From: Nitrospirota bacterium | GTDB taxonomy: Bacteria > Nitrospirota > Thermodesulfovibrionia > Thermodesulfovibrionales > JdFR-85 | Assembly: GCA_013152485.1 (NCBI GenBank) | Contig: JAADGG010000031.1 | Coordinates: 4,607-42,375, forward strand | Reading direction: 5' to 3' | DNA length: 37,769 nt | In this document: positions 16,031-23,838 of the stretch, in pieces | Position numbering within the stretch: position 1 is the stretch's first letter | How the letters are laid out: the number at the start of each line of letters is the position of its first letter | Translations under genes and position numbers: made by a program | The notes under the pieces: generated by a model | Database searches by the model: none | Told to the model about the DNA's origin: nothing | Seen by the model: the letters and a program-made list of their open reading frames with translations, nothing else

Positions 16031-17578
16031 ATGAAGATAGTCAATGCGGAACAGATGAGGGAGATCGACAGGAGGACCATCGAGGACTACGGCATTGCCT
16101 CTGCGGTCCTCATGGAGAGGGCCGGACTCTCCGTTGCCGCGCGCGTCAGGGAGAACTTCGACCGGTCAGCGAGGGTCGTGGTCCTTGCCGGAAGCGGAAA
16201 CAACGGGGGCGACGGCCTCGTCGTGGCAAGGCTCCTTCACAACGAGGGTTGGGACGTGAGGGTCTTCCTGCTCTCTTCGCCCGCGAAACTCTCCCCTGAC
16301 TGCCTCAGGCAGTACGAGACGGCCGGGATGATGGGGGTCAGGGTCCTCGCTGAAAGGCTTCCGGCATTGAAAGACCTCCGCGGCTCGCTCGTGATCGACG
16401 CGATGCTCGGTACAGGGCTGAACAAACCCCTGCGCGGGGATATCGCTGCGGCCGTCGAGAGGGTCAACAGGGCTGCCGCCGACGTGGTGGCCGTTGATAT
16501 CGCCACGGGGGTCTCCTCTGACACCGGAGCGGTCATGGGAAGCGCTGTGCGTGCGGGGATGACGGTCACCTTCGGGCTGCCCAAGGCAGGACACGTCCTG
16601 TATCCCGGGGCTGAACACACGGGGAGACTCTTTGTTGAAGACATCGGCTTTCCCCCTGCGCTCCTCGAGTCGGAGGCCGTCCGGCTGGAGCTCGTGGAGA
16701 AGGAGGATGTCTCGCTGCTCCTGCCCGAGAGGCGGAAGAACTCCTACAAGGGTGATTACGGCCATGTGCTGGTCGTCGGAGGATCGGTCGGAAAGACGGG
16801 GGCTGCGCTGCTTACGGCGAGGGCGGCTCTGAGGAGCGGTGCTGGACTCGTAACGATAGGGACGCCCGACAGGGTTGCCGGCACGGTTGCGGCCGCCGTG
16901 CTCGAGGAGATGACCCTGCCGCTTCCCTCGACGGCCTCAGGCAGTGTGTCGGCCGGGGCAGCCGCCCGGGTGCTCGACTTCCTGCATGAGAGGGCCGACA
17001 CACTCGCGATCGGTCCGGGCCTCTCGACGGATCCCGAGACCGTGGAGTTCGTCGTCGATACCATGGCCGCCTCACCCGTTCCGGTGGTGGTCGACGCCGA
17101 CGGCCTGAATGCGCTCTCGACGCTCGGATACGGTGAGCTCGTGAGGCTCATGAGGCGGGTTCGGGCACCGGTTGTCTTCACGCCTCACGTCGGGGAGATG
17201 GCCCGGCTTGCAGGAATGAGCATTCCAGAGATAACCGCTGACCTGACAGGGGCGGCATCGAGGTTTTCTCGCGATACCGGCGGCTGCGTCGTCCTGAAGG
17301 GGGCGCCCACGGTCACGGCGGTGCCGGAGGGCCGGTGTTTCGTGAACTCTTCAGGCAATCCCGGGATGGCCACGGCCGGAGCAGGGGATGTCCTTACCGG
17401 CATCATCGCCTCGTTCATCGGGCAGGGACTGCCGCCTGCAGAGGCGGCACTGGCAGGGGTGTTCCTGCATGGACACGCCGGTGACATTGCGGCGGTCGAG
17501 GGGTCGGAGTATGCCCTTACTGCCGGCGAGCTCGTAGACGCCCTTCCACGGGGCTTCCGTTCGCTCCTGTCCGGCTGA
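16031..17578 (+). CDS. nnr: Bifunctional NAD(P)H-hydrate epimerase / ADP-dependent dehydratase
   Basis: A 515-residue two-domain repair enzyme for damaged (hydrated) NADH and NADPH. Residues 1-215 are the YjeF N-terminal epimerase: GSGNNGGDGLVVARLL at 54-69 and VVAVDIATGVSSDTG. Residues 225-515 are the ribokinase-like dehydratase: HVLVVGGSVGKTGAA, LAIGPGLSTDPET, VVDADGLNAL, FTPHVGEMARL and GNPGMATAGAGDVLTGI at about 443-459, which carries the catalytic Asp. The length matches the E. coli fusion. The neighbourhood with tsaE and nadK is common in bacteria and links it to NAD metabolism. Confidence 0.96.
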   Translation: MKIVNAEQMREIDRRTIEDYGIASAVLMERAGLSVAARVRENFDRSARVVVLAGSGNNGGDGLVVARLLHNEGWDVRVFLLSSPAKLSPDCLRQYETAGMMGVRVLAERLPALKDLRGSLVIDAMLGTGLNKPLRGDIAAAVERVNRAAADVVAVDIATGVSSDTGAVMGSAVRAGMTVTFGLPKAGHVLYPGAEHTGRLFVEDIGFPPALLESEAVRLELVEKEDVSLLLPERRKNSYKGDYGHVLVVGGSVGKTGAALLTARAALRSGAGLVTIGTPDRVAGTVAAAVLEEMTLPLPSTASGSVSAGAAARVLDFLHERADTLAIGPGLSTDPETVEFVVDTMAASPVPVVVDADGLNALSTLGYGELVRLMRRVRAPVVFTPHVGEMARLAGMSIPEITADLTGAASRFSRDTGGCVVLKGAPTVTAVPEGRCFVNSSGNPGMATAGAGDVLTGIIASFIGQGLPPAEAALAGVFLHGHAGDIAAVEGSEYALTAGELVDALPRGFRSLLSG

Positions 17579-17595
17579 CGGCCTCGAGTGCCGCG

Positions 17596-17628
17596 AAAGA
17601 CGACACCACCGGTCTTTTTTTTGATTTT
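17596..17628 (+). terminator. Intrinsic terminator downstream of nnr
   Basis: AAAGAC (17596-17601) pairs with GTCTTT (17612-17617) across a ten-base loop. The 3' arm runs into eight T (17615-17622), and T-rich sequence continues to 17629. It lies 17 bases after the nnr stop and is the clearest U-tract terminator in the window. Confidence 0.5.
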
Positions 17629-17654
17629 TGAATCTTAAGTTTTGAATTTTGAAT
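17626..17654 (+). repeat. Three copies of TTTTGAAT before pgeF
   Basis: TTTTGAAT occurs at 17626-17633, 17640-17647 and 17647-17654, with TTAAG between the first two. The block is AT-rich in a GC-rich region and sits ten bases before the pgeF ATG, where a ribosome-binding site would be expected but is missing. Confidence 0.6.
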
Positions 17655-17663
17655 TCTAACATC

Positions 17664-18350
17664 ATGACAATACCCGAAAATCTCAAGGGTCGCCGTCTGA
17701 CCGCCTTCTTTACGGACCGTACCGAAGGTGTGCGGAAGGATGTCCTCTCCGCAGTCTCCGGCTTTCCCGAGGATGCCGTGTACATGCCCGTCCAGCGGCA
17801 TACGGACAGGGTGCTCGTGCTTGACGGGCACCGCCGCCCAGAGGTGGCTGATGCCGTGGTGTCATCCGTCCCGGGAGTCCTCATAGGCGTCAGGGTGGCC
17901 GACTGTGTCCCGATCCTCCTGTACGACTGCAGGAGGGATCTCGTCGGCACGGTTCATGCCGGCTGGAGGGGAACCGCCGGGAGGATACTGATAAAGACCA
18001 TCGAGACGATGGCTGATGGATTTTCTTCGAGGATTGATGATATAGTAATTGCCTTCGGTCCCGCAATAAGGGGATGCTGCTACGTCGTCGGTGAAGACGT
18101 CGCCTCCGAAGTCAGGGCGGCCACGGGAGACGGTGACTACATCCACCGGAGGGGCGGGACGGTATATCTGGACCTGGTCCTTGCAAACCGGACGCAGGCC
18201 CTCTCTACAGGGATCCCCGAGGGGAATATATGGATGTCGGAGGAGTGCACGTACTGTCTTCCCGGGAGGTTCTTCTCTTTCAGGTATTCCGGGACCGCGG
18301 AGAGGCAGGGTGGATTCATAGGGCTCAGGGACCGAGCCGCCGGGCGTTGA
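17664..18350 (+). CDS. pgeF: Laccase-domain (multicopper-like) protein, PgeF/YfiH family
   Basis: A 228-residue member of the DUF152/YfiH family, now linked to purine nucleoside phosphorolysis and deamination and to peptidoglycan editing in E. coli. The zinc ligands are His46 (QRHTD), Cys81 (VADCVP) and His98 (VHAGWRG). Other family signatures are FGPAIRGCCYVVG and FFSFRYSG. An in-frame TTG at 17649 could extend it by five residues, but it lies inside the TTTTGAAT repeat. ATG 17664 is preferred, although no ribosome-binding site precedes it. The exact cellular role in this organism is open. Confidence 0.9.
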   Translation: MTIPENLKGRRLTAFFTDRTEGVRKDVLSAVSGFPEDAVYMPVQRHTDRVLVLDGHRRPEVADAVVSSVPGVLIGVRVADCVPILLYDCRRDLVGTVHAGWRGTAGRILIKTIETMADGFSSRIDDIVIAFGPAIRGCCYVVGEDVASEVRAATGDGDYIHRRGGTVYLDLVLANRTQALSTGIPEGNIWMSEECTYCLPGRFFSFRYSGTAERQGGFIGLRDRAAGR

Positions 18351-18433
18351 CCGAGTCGATGGACCGGCTGCGGTTCGTCTCTTTCCGGCATCTCGGACGA
18401 GAGGTGCCCGTACGATCAACAAGGAGGTCATGA

Positions 18434-18910
18434 ATGAACACAGGAGATCAGAAGAAGGCGAAGGATATCATGAACACGGAGGTCATAACCGTGAGTCCCG
18501 ACACATCCGTGGAGGAACTCGGCAGGCTCTTCATCGAGAAGAACATTTCAGGCGCGCCCGTGGTCGACAGGGAAGGAGGCCTCTACGGCATCGTCACGGA
18601 GAATGATCTCATAAGCAAGGAGAGGCGTTTTCACATACCGACCATAATCAGGATATTCGATGCAATAATCCCCCTCAAGAGCGATGCCGAGGTCGAGAAG
18701 GAGATAAGGAAGATGGCGGCCACGACCGTCGGGGATATCTGTACGAGAGACGTCGTCACGGTGGATGAAGAGACCTCTCTCAACGATATCGCCACCATAA
18801 TGACGGAGAAGAAGATACACCTGCTTCCCGTCCTCAGGGAAGGGAGGCTCACCGGCATCATCGGCAAGAAGGACGTGATAAGGGCGATTGCCGGAGAGTC
18901 GAAGGGTTAG
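18434..18910 (+). CDS. CBS-domain-pair protein
   Basis: A 158-residue stand-alone Bateman module with two CBS motifs. The first spans about 10-65 (AKDIMNTEVITVSPDTSVEE ... GAPVVD ... GIVTENDL). The second spans about 100-155 (RDVVTVDEETSLNDIATIM ... LLPVLREGRLTGIIGKKDVI). Such modules bind adenosine nucleotides and regulate other proteins; the target is unknown. A strong AAGGAGGT (18421-18428) sits five bases before ATG 18434. An ATG at 18430 is out of frame. It is followed 18 bases later by tsaE in the same direction, so it is probably in the same operon. Confidence 0.93.
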   Translation: MNTGDQKKAKDIMNTEVITVSPDTSVEELGRLFIEKNISGAPVVDREGGLYGIVTENDLISKERRFHIPTIIRIFDAIIPLKSDAEVEKEIRKMAATTVGDICTRDVVTVDEETSLNDIATIMTEKKIHLLPVLREGRLTGIIGKKDVIRAIAGESKG

Positions 18911-18928
18911 CTGCCGGTTTGGGTCCGT

Positions 18929-19381
18929 ATGAGACGGAGCATTGCACTCAAGGCCCTTGATGAGCGGGATACCGTCGATGCGGGCGAGAGGCTCGGCACG
19001 GTCCTCGTGAAAGGGGATACAGTCTGCCTCCATGGTGACCTCGGAGCGGGCAAGACGACGTTCGTCAAGGGTATTGCAAGGGGCCTCGGCATAGACGAGC
19101 GGGAGATAACGAGTGCGAGCTTTGTTATAGTTGCCGAGCACTACGGACGGATGCCCCTCTATCACATAGACCTCTACAGGGTCGTCGACGATGCTGACCT
19201 TGCGGGGCTCGGCCTCGAGGAGTATCTCGACGGTGACGGAGTGGCTGTGGTGGAGTGGGCGGAGCGTCTGGGTGGATGGGACTGTACGTTCCGTGTCCGC
19301 ATAAGGTTCATGGACGATGCGGGCAGGGAGATCCTGATAGACGGAGACGCGGAAAGGATCGGGAGGCTCGAGGAGCGCTGA
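18929..19381 (+). CDS. tsaE: tRNA threonylcarbamoyladenosine biosynthesis ATPase
   Basis: A 150-residue P-loop protein of the TsaE (YjeE) family, needed with TsaB, TsaC and TsaD to make t6A37 in ANN-decoding tRNAs. Walker A GDLGAGKTT is at 36-44. The sequence SASFVIVAEHYG, the HxDLYR motif (YHIDLYRV) and VVEWAERLG are family signatures. The length is normal. It starts at ATG 18929, shortly after the CBS gene. Confidence 0.95.
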   Translation: MRRSIALKALDERDTVDAGERLGTVLVKGDTVCLHGDLGAGKTTFVKGIARGLGIDEREITSASFVIVAEHYGRMPLYHIDLYRVVDDADLAGLGLEEYLDGDGVAVVEWAERLGGWDCTFRVRIRFMDDAGREILIDGDAERIGRLEER

Positions 19382-19426
19382 GCGGTCGGCCGCCGCAGGC
19401 ATCCCGGACAGGAACGGATCGAACAG

Positions 19427-20290
19427 ATGCTGAGAGAGATCAGGAACATAGGCGTAATATCGAAACCCGGCAAGCCGGAACCCCCGGAGATCCTCAGAGA
19501 GCTCATCCCCTGGCTCACGAGCAGGGGACTGAACGTCTTCATCGACGAGGAGACGTCCGGGGTGATGGGCGTCAAGGGGTATCCGCGTTCAGAGATGCCC
19601 GCTCTCGTGGATGTCATGGTCGTGCTCGGAGGAGACGGAACCATGCTCGGGGCGGCAAGGCTGGTGGCTGAAAAGGGCATACCGATCCTGGGAGTCAACC
19701 TCGGAGGGCTCGGCTTCATTACCGAGGTCAAGCGGGCGGACCTCTTCTCGGCCATCGAGACGATGCTGAGGGGAGAGTGTTCCGTCGAGGAGAGGATAAT
19801 GATCCAGGCCGACATAGTGCGTGGAGGCGAGGCCATAACGACCTATACGGTACTGAACGACGTGGTCATAACGAAGGGGGCCCTTGCAAGGATAATAGAC
19901 CTCGAGACCTATGTCGACCACTCCTATGTGGCCACCTTCAAGTCGGACGGACTGATAATGTCGACCCCGACCGGTTCGACCGCATACAACCTCTCGGCAG
20001 GCGGTCCGATAGTGCATCCTGCCCTCGACTGCATTGTGCTCACCCCCATATGCCCTCATACGCTCACGAACAGGCCCATCGTGCTCTCCGGAGAGTCCCT
20101 GATAGAGGTCGGCCTCAGGTCCGAGAGCGAGGACGTCTTTCTCACGCTCGACGGCCAGGTCGGAGTGGAGCTGAGAAAGGACGACGTGGTCGAGATAAGG
20201 AAGTCGCCTCACAAGACGCGCCTCTTCATCCCCTGCGAGAGGGACTACTTTCAGGTCCTGAGGGAGAAGCTGAAGTGGGGAGAGAGGTGA
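19427..20290 (+). CDS. nadK: NAD kinase
   Basis: A 287-residue enzyme that makes NADP from NAD and ATP or polyphosphate. The catalytic GGDGT is at 68-72 (VVLGGDGTML). NLGGLGFITEV, the ELDxL-type core (VLNDVVITKGA), and TPTGSTAYNLSAGGPIVHP, which binds the nicotinamide ribose, are all present. The length is usual. Its stop overlaps the uracil-DNA glycosylase start by one base (TGATG), indicating one operon. Confidence 0.97.
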   Translation: MLREIRNIGVISKPGKPEPPEILRELIPWLTSRGLNVFIDEETSGVMGVKGYPRSEMPALVDVMVVLGGDGTMLGAARLVAEKGIPILGVNLGGLGFITEVKRADLFSAIETMLRGECSVEERIMIQADIVRGGEAITTYTVLNDVVITKGALARIIDLETYVDHSYVATFKSDGLIMSTPTGSTAYNLSAGGPIVHPALDCIVLTPICPHTLTNRPIVLSGESLIEVGLRSESEDVFLTLDGQVGVELRKDDVVEIRKSPHKTRLFIPCERDYFQVLREKLKWGER

Positions 20291-20958
20291 TGGAGATAGG
20301 TGTACGGGATCTGAGGATGCTGTTCCGGTTCTACGAGGCACTCGGCTTCGACAGGCTCGCCGTCGACGTGCCGGAGGGCCTCCCGGGAGGAGGTGGTGGC
20401 TGTGACAAGGAGGAGGGACTGAAGAGCCTCAGGGCCGAGATCGGGGATTGCAGGAGGTGCCGTCTCTCTGAGGGGAGGACGAACCTCGTCTTTGGTGAGG
20501 GAGCCCCCGATGCAAGGCTCATGTTTGTCGGAGAGGCCCCCGGCGAGCAGGAGGACCTGCAGGGGAGGCCCTTTGTGGGAAGGGCCGGTGAACTCCTTAC
20601 ACGCCTCATCGAGAAGATGGGCTTCAGCAGGGAAGGGGTCTATATCGCCAACACCGTCAAGTGCCGTCCGCCCGACAACCGCAATCCGCTCGATGACGAG
20701 ATAGAGGCCTGCATGCCGTTTCTCGTCAGACAGATCGAGATCATCGGTCCGTCGGTGATCATGACCCTCGGTTCCGTGGCTACGCGTGCCCTGCTCGGTG
20801 ACGTGGGGAGCATATCGAAGGTGCGGGGGAAGACCTTCAGGTACAGGGGCATACCCGTCGTGCCCACGTTCCATCCCTCCTACCTGCTGAGAAACCCGAA
20901 GAGCAAGTGGCTCACCTGGAGCGATGCGCAGGCCGTTCTGAGGCTGCTCGAATCCTGA
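20290..20958 (+). CDS. Uracil-DNA glycosylase, family 4 (iron-sulfur type)
   Basis: A 222-residue DNA repair enzyme that removes uracil arising from cytosine deamination. The four cluster ligands are Cys54 and Cys57 (CRRC), Cys125 (KCRPP) and Cys141 (CMPF). Motif A is GEAPGEQED at 81-89 and motif B is HPSYLL at 195-200. An N-terminal extension of about 40 residues with a Gly-rich linker precedes the core, as in many relatives. The frame is open far upstream, inside nadK; ATG 20290 is chosen because it overlaps the nadK stop and because the upstream residues read as shadow sequence. It ends ten bases from the end of the convergent speE. Confidence 0.95.
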   Translation: MEIGVRDLRMLFRFYEALGFDRLAVDVPEGLPGGGGGCDKEEGLKSLRAEIGDCRRCRLSEGRTNLVFGEGAPDARLMFVGEAPGEQEDLQGRPFVGRAGELLTRLIEKMGFSREGVYIANTVKCRPPDNRNPLDDEIEACMPFLVRQIEIIGPSVIMTLGSVATRALLGDVGSISKVRGKTFRYRGIPVVPTFHPSYLLRNPKSKWLTWSDAQAVLRLLES

Positions 20959-20968
20959 AGCGCCTCGG

Positions 20969-21805
20969 TCACCAGTTCAGTTCCTTCTTCAGAAGCCTTT
21001 CGTACAGCTTCGGCGGAAGAAACGCCTGGGCGTGTATCTCGTCGCTGTAGTACCTGAGTCCCGCCACTACGGGCCTCCTCATCTCCCTCAGGCCGGGCGA
21101 CCTGGAGGCAGCCGAGAACGTCCACCAGTTGCCCGCGTATGTGGCTATCGGGGCGGTGTAGAGGTCCACTACCGGGAAGACGAGCTTCATCGTCTCCTGC
21201 ACACCCCGCACCATGTCCCTGTGGAAGTGCAGTGATTCCGACAGGGTCACGAACATTCCCTCTTCAGCGAGGCTCTCCTTGACGGACCTGAAGAACTCCA
21301 CCGTGAAGAGGCTCTTTGCAAAGCCTATTATGTCGGTCGAGTCGACGATCACCACATCGATCTCATCCTTTCTGCCCTTGATGAACTCGGCTCCGTCCAT
21401 GCAGATGATCTCCACCCTTGTGTCGTCGAGCTTCGAGGAGACCGTTGGAAAGTATTCTCTGGATACGTTTATGACCTCTCTGTCCAGCTCCACGAAGAAG
21501 ACCTTTTCAACGGTCTCGTGCCTGAGGACCTCCCTCACGGCCCCGCCGTCTCCCCCGCCTACTACGACGACCTTCTTCGGTCCGGGGTGGGCATGCATTA
21601 CCACGTGCACGAGCATCTCGTGATAGAAGAACTCGTCCCTCTCGGTCAGCTGGACCACACCGTCGAGGATAAGCATCCTGCCGAAGAACCGGTTCTCTAT
21701 CACCAATATCTCCTGAAAAGGGCTCTTGCCCTTGTAAAGCACCCTCTCCACGTCGTAGACATACTGGATCGGGGAGTATGGGTCTTTCTCGAAAAACCTG
21801 ATCAT
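20969..21805 (-). CDS. speE: Spermidine synthase (polyamine aminopropyltransferase)
   Basis: A 278-residue enzyme that transfers an aminopropyl group from decarboxylated S-adenosylmethionine to putrescine. The motif GGGDGGAVREV at 83-93 binds the cofactor, and the catalytic Asp is in VDSTD (Asp155). The N-terminal segment YDVERVLYKGKSPFQEILVI and YHEMLVH match the family. The frame extends 21 codons upstream, but ATG 21805 is chosen because AAGGAGGT lies seven bases before it on this strand. It follows the decarboxylase gene, the likely source of its putrescine. The 183-base gap between them holds a 7-base inverted repeat, AGAGAAT/ATTCTCT, at 21854-21896. No speD was recognised in the window. 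Confidence 0.94.
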   Translation of the reverse strand: MIRFFEKDPYSPIQYVYDVERVLYKGKSPFQEILVIENRFFGRMLILDGVVQLTERDEFFYHEMLVHVVMHAHPGPKKVVVVGGGDGGAVREVLRHETVEKVFFVELDREVINVSREYFPTVSSKLDDTRVEIICMDGAEFIKGRKDEIDVVIVDSTDIIGFAKSLFTVEFFRSVKESLAEEGMFVTLSESLHFHRDMVRGVQETMKLVFPVVDLYTAPIATYAGNWWTFSAASRSPGLREMRRPVVAGLRYYSDEIHAQAFLPPKLYERLLKKELNW

Positions 21806-21988
21806 CAGGACAACCTCCTTCCACCCGGATCCGGCTGAAGCGGGACCGTGAGAAGAGAATCCCGGCAAGCAGGATGACGGGCTGTGCGTATTCTCTCCGC
21901 CGGCGCTGACCTGCGCTTTTTCATGCCGTCACCGGGTTCCATGTTATCGTCGTTCTTTTCTCTCCGCCCGGCACGCCGGCCGGTATTC

Positions 21989-23113
21989 CTATATCAGAAT
22001 GGTCTTCGGTATGGGGAACCCGTTGAATTCGGATGCATAGGATATCGTATAGGCCCCGGACGAGGGTATCAGCAGGTGGTCTCCGATCATGGGCTCGGGC
22101 AGCTCGACGTCGTGCGCTATGACGTCGAAGCTGTCACAGCTCGGTCCGGCGATCGTCCACCTCTTTACCCCGGCACGGCTGCCGACGATGTATTCGTACT
22201 TGATTCCGCCGATGCTCTCCATGAGGCCGTTGAATACCCCGACATCGATATACAGCCAGTTGACGCCTCCCCTGTCCGCCTTTCCGATCACCGAGGTGAC
22301 GAACACTCCGGCGTCTCCGACCACCGCGCGGCCGGGTTCCAGGTGGACCTGGACGTCCGGGGGGAACTTTCGCGACACGAGGGCGTCTATCATCTCCTCT
22401 ATGCTCTGTATGTCTATGACGTCCTTCGTGTACCGTATGGGGTAACCTCCACCGATGTTGAGTATGTCGAGCCTCAGGCCGGCGTCCTCCGCACCGCTCC
22501 AGACGGTGCTCACCTTGTCGAGGGCCATGCTCCAGTTGTATATGTTGGTACACTGGGAGCCCACGTGGAAAGTGACGCCGACCGGATTCAGTCCCCGGTC
22601 CCTCGCGTACAGAAGGAGCTCTACGGCCGCGTCTGGCTCGATGCCGAACTTCTTGCTCAGGGGCCATTCACTGCCCTCGTTCGGCACCGTCAGTCTCACG
22701 TAGACGTTGCAGCCGGGGGCAAGTGCCGAGAGCTTGTCGACTTCGGCGGCGGAATCGAAGGCAAAATACTCTATCCCGTAAGATACGGCCTGTTTTATGA
22801 ATCCGGGGCTCTTCACGGGATTGCTCGATATTATCCGCCCGGGCCCGATTCCGAGGGAGGCGAGTATCCTCAGCTCCCCCTCGGAGGCGATCTCGAAGTT
22901 CATTCCCGGCCTGTCCAGGAGCCTCGCGATCCCGATGTCGGGGTTCGCCTTCAGCGCATAGTATACGCGGCAGTTGCGTATACCCCTGCCGATGACGGAC
23001 GCCTTCTCCGCGACGACATCCCTGTCCACCAGCAGATACGGGGTGGACTCCTCGCTCGCCGCCAGGAAGTTCAGGACCTTTTCCCATGTGGAGGATCTTA
23101 CGGAATCCGGCAT
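21989..23113 (-). CDS. PLP-dependent ornithine/lysine-type decarboxylase (fold III, alanine racemase type)
   Basis: A 374-residue fold-III decarboxylase. Lys55 in YYALKANP forms the Schiff base with PLP. FHVGSQ, NIGGGYP and EPGRAVVG bind the cofactor. GPSCDSFDV carries Cys326, the active-site Cys of eukaryote-type ornithine decarboxylases. Family members act on ornithine, lysine, carboxynorspermidine or diaminopimelate. The Cys-D-S-x-D motif and the adjacent spermidine synthase favour ornithine (or lysine) decarboxylation to the diamine. AGGTG lies about five bases before the ATG. It is separated from the upstream repeat protein by 32 bases and is probably in the same long transcript. Confidence 0.9.
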   Translation of the reverse strand: MPDSVRSSTWEKVLNFLAASEESTPYLLVDRDVVAEKASVIGRGIRNCRVYYALKANPDIGIARLLDRPGMNFEIASEGELRILASLGIGPGRIISSNPVKSPGFIKQAVSYGIEYFAFDSAAEVDKLSALAPGCNVYVRLTVPNEGSEWPLSKKFGIEPDAAVELLLYARDRGLNPVGVTFHVGSQCTNIYNWSMALDKVSTVWSGAEDAGLRLDILNIGGGYPIRYTKDVIDIQSIEEMIDALVSRKFPPDVQVHLEPGRAVVGDAGVFVTSVIGKADRGGVNWLYIDVGVFNGLMESIGGIKYEYIVGSRAGVKRWTIAGPSCDSFDVIAHDVELPEPMIGDHLLIPSSGAYTISYASEFNGFPIPKTILI

Positions 23114-23145
23114 AGTTTACACCTACACTCCATTTCAGCGTTTTG

Positions 23146-23838
23146 CTACTTCTTCCTCAGCTTGAGATACCGTTTTATCGAGTTTCTTACGGCCTCGGGT
23201 ATGTTCTTGTTCTTCTCGAGTATCACGAGGTCGTGCAGGCGCAGGCGCGGAATCAGAGGCATAGAGACCCCGACCGGGGTCTTGGGGTTTGACGCAAGGG
23301 AGAGCACGACGTTGTATCTCCTTATCCAGTCCTTCTTTTTCGCTATGTAGCGAAGTGCGTCATCGGGTGTGGATGGATTCCTCGCGATCATCTCCACCTC
23401 GTTCTCGGTTATCTTCGGATTTTCGAGCACCTTGATGACCACCTCCCTGTTGGGGTCCCTTATGAGGACGCCCCTTACGTCTTTCCCGCCTCTCATGGCA
23501 AGCTGTATCTTCTGTCCCACGCTCATGCGCTGGATCCTCTGCAGGATGCCCTCACGCCTCTGGAGCCTGGGTTCCTGCTCTTCAGGCTCTTCGGACACGC
23601 CCTCGGGGGCTTCGGCGCTGATCCTTGCGGGCAGACTCAGCTGTGAAGCCGCCTCTGCCGCAACCTCCTCCGGGGTGTTCGGGTGGTCGTAGAGGAGTCT
23701 CAGTATTTCTGGCCGCTGCCTGTTGGCATCGAGAATCTCCCGGAAGACGGTATCGCCCGAGGGGTCGTCCAGCAGCAGAGCGACCACCTCCTCGGAGGCC
23801 GCGGAGAGATCCAGACCTATCAGCTTCCCTTCAGACAT
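23146..23838 (-). CDS. Unrecognised helical-repeat-like protein conserved next to tlyA
   Basis: A 230-residue soluble protein with no signal peptide or membrane segment. Residues 1-75 contain a helical unit (LYDHPNTPEEVAAEAASQL). An acidic linker follows (about 80-95). Residues 96-230 hold repeating units with the pattern NP.(I/T/S)(T/P).(N/D)(E/D): ENPKITENEVEMIARNPSTP, then SNPKTP. The spacing resembles leucine-rich-repeat-variant or HEAT-like solenoids. The block MSVGQKIQLAMRGGKDVRG and IRDPNREV recalls conserved hypothetical proteins of Geobacter-like bacteria (from memory). The function is unknown. Its ATG overlaps the end of tlyA by eight bases, so translation is coupled to the rRNA methyltransferase. 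The arrangement hints at a translation- or stress-related role only. Confidence 0.85.
   Translation of the reverse strand: MSEGKLIGLDLSAASEEVVALLLDDPSGDTVFREILDANRQRPEILRLLYDHPNTPEEVAAEAASQLSLPARISAEAPEGVSEEPEEQEPRLQRREGILQRIQRMSVGQKIQLAMRGGKDVRGVLIRDPNREVVIKVLENPKITENEVEMIARNPSTPDDALRYIAKKKDWIRRYNVVLSLASNPKTPVGVSMPLIPRLRLHDLVILEKNKNIPEAVRNSIKRYLKLRKK

Noticed and set aside
21884-23350. 488-codon plus-strand frame over the decarboxylase gene
   Set aside because: It is antisense to a gene with clear PLP motifs, and its product has no recognisable domain.
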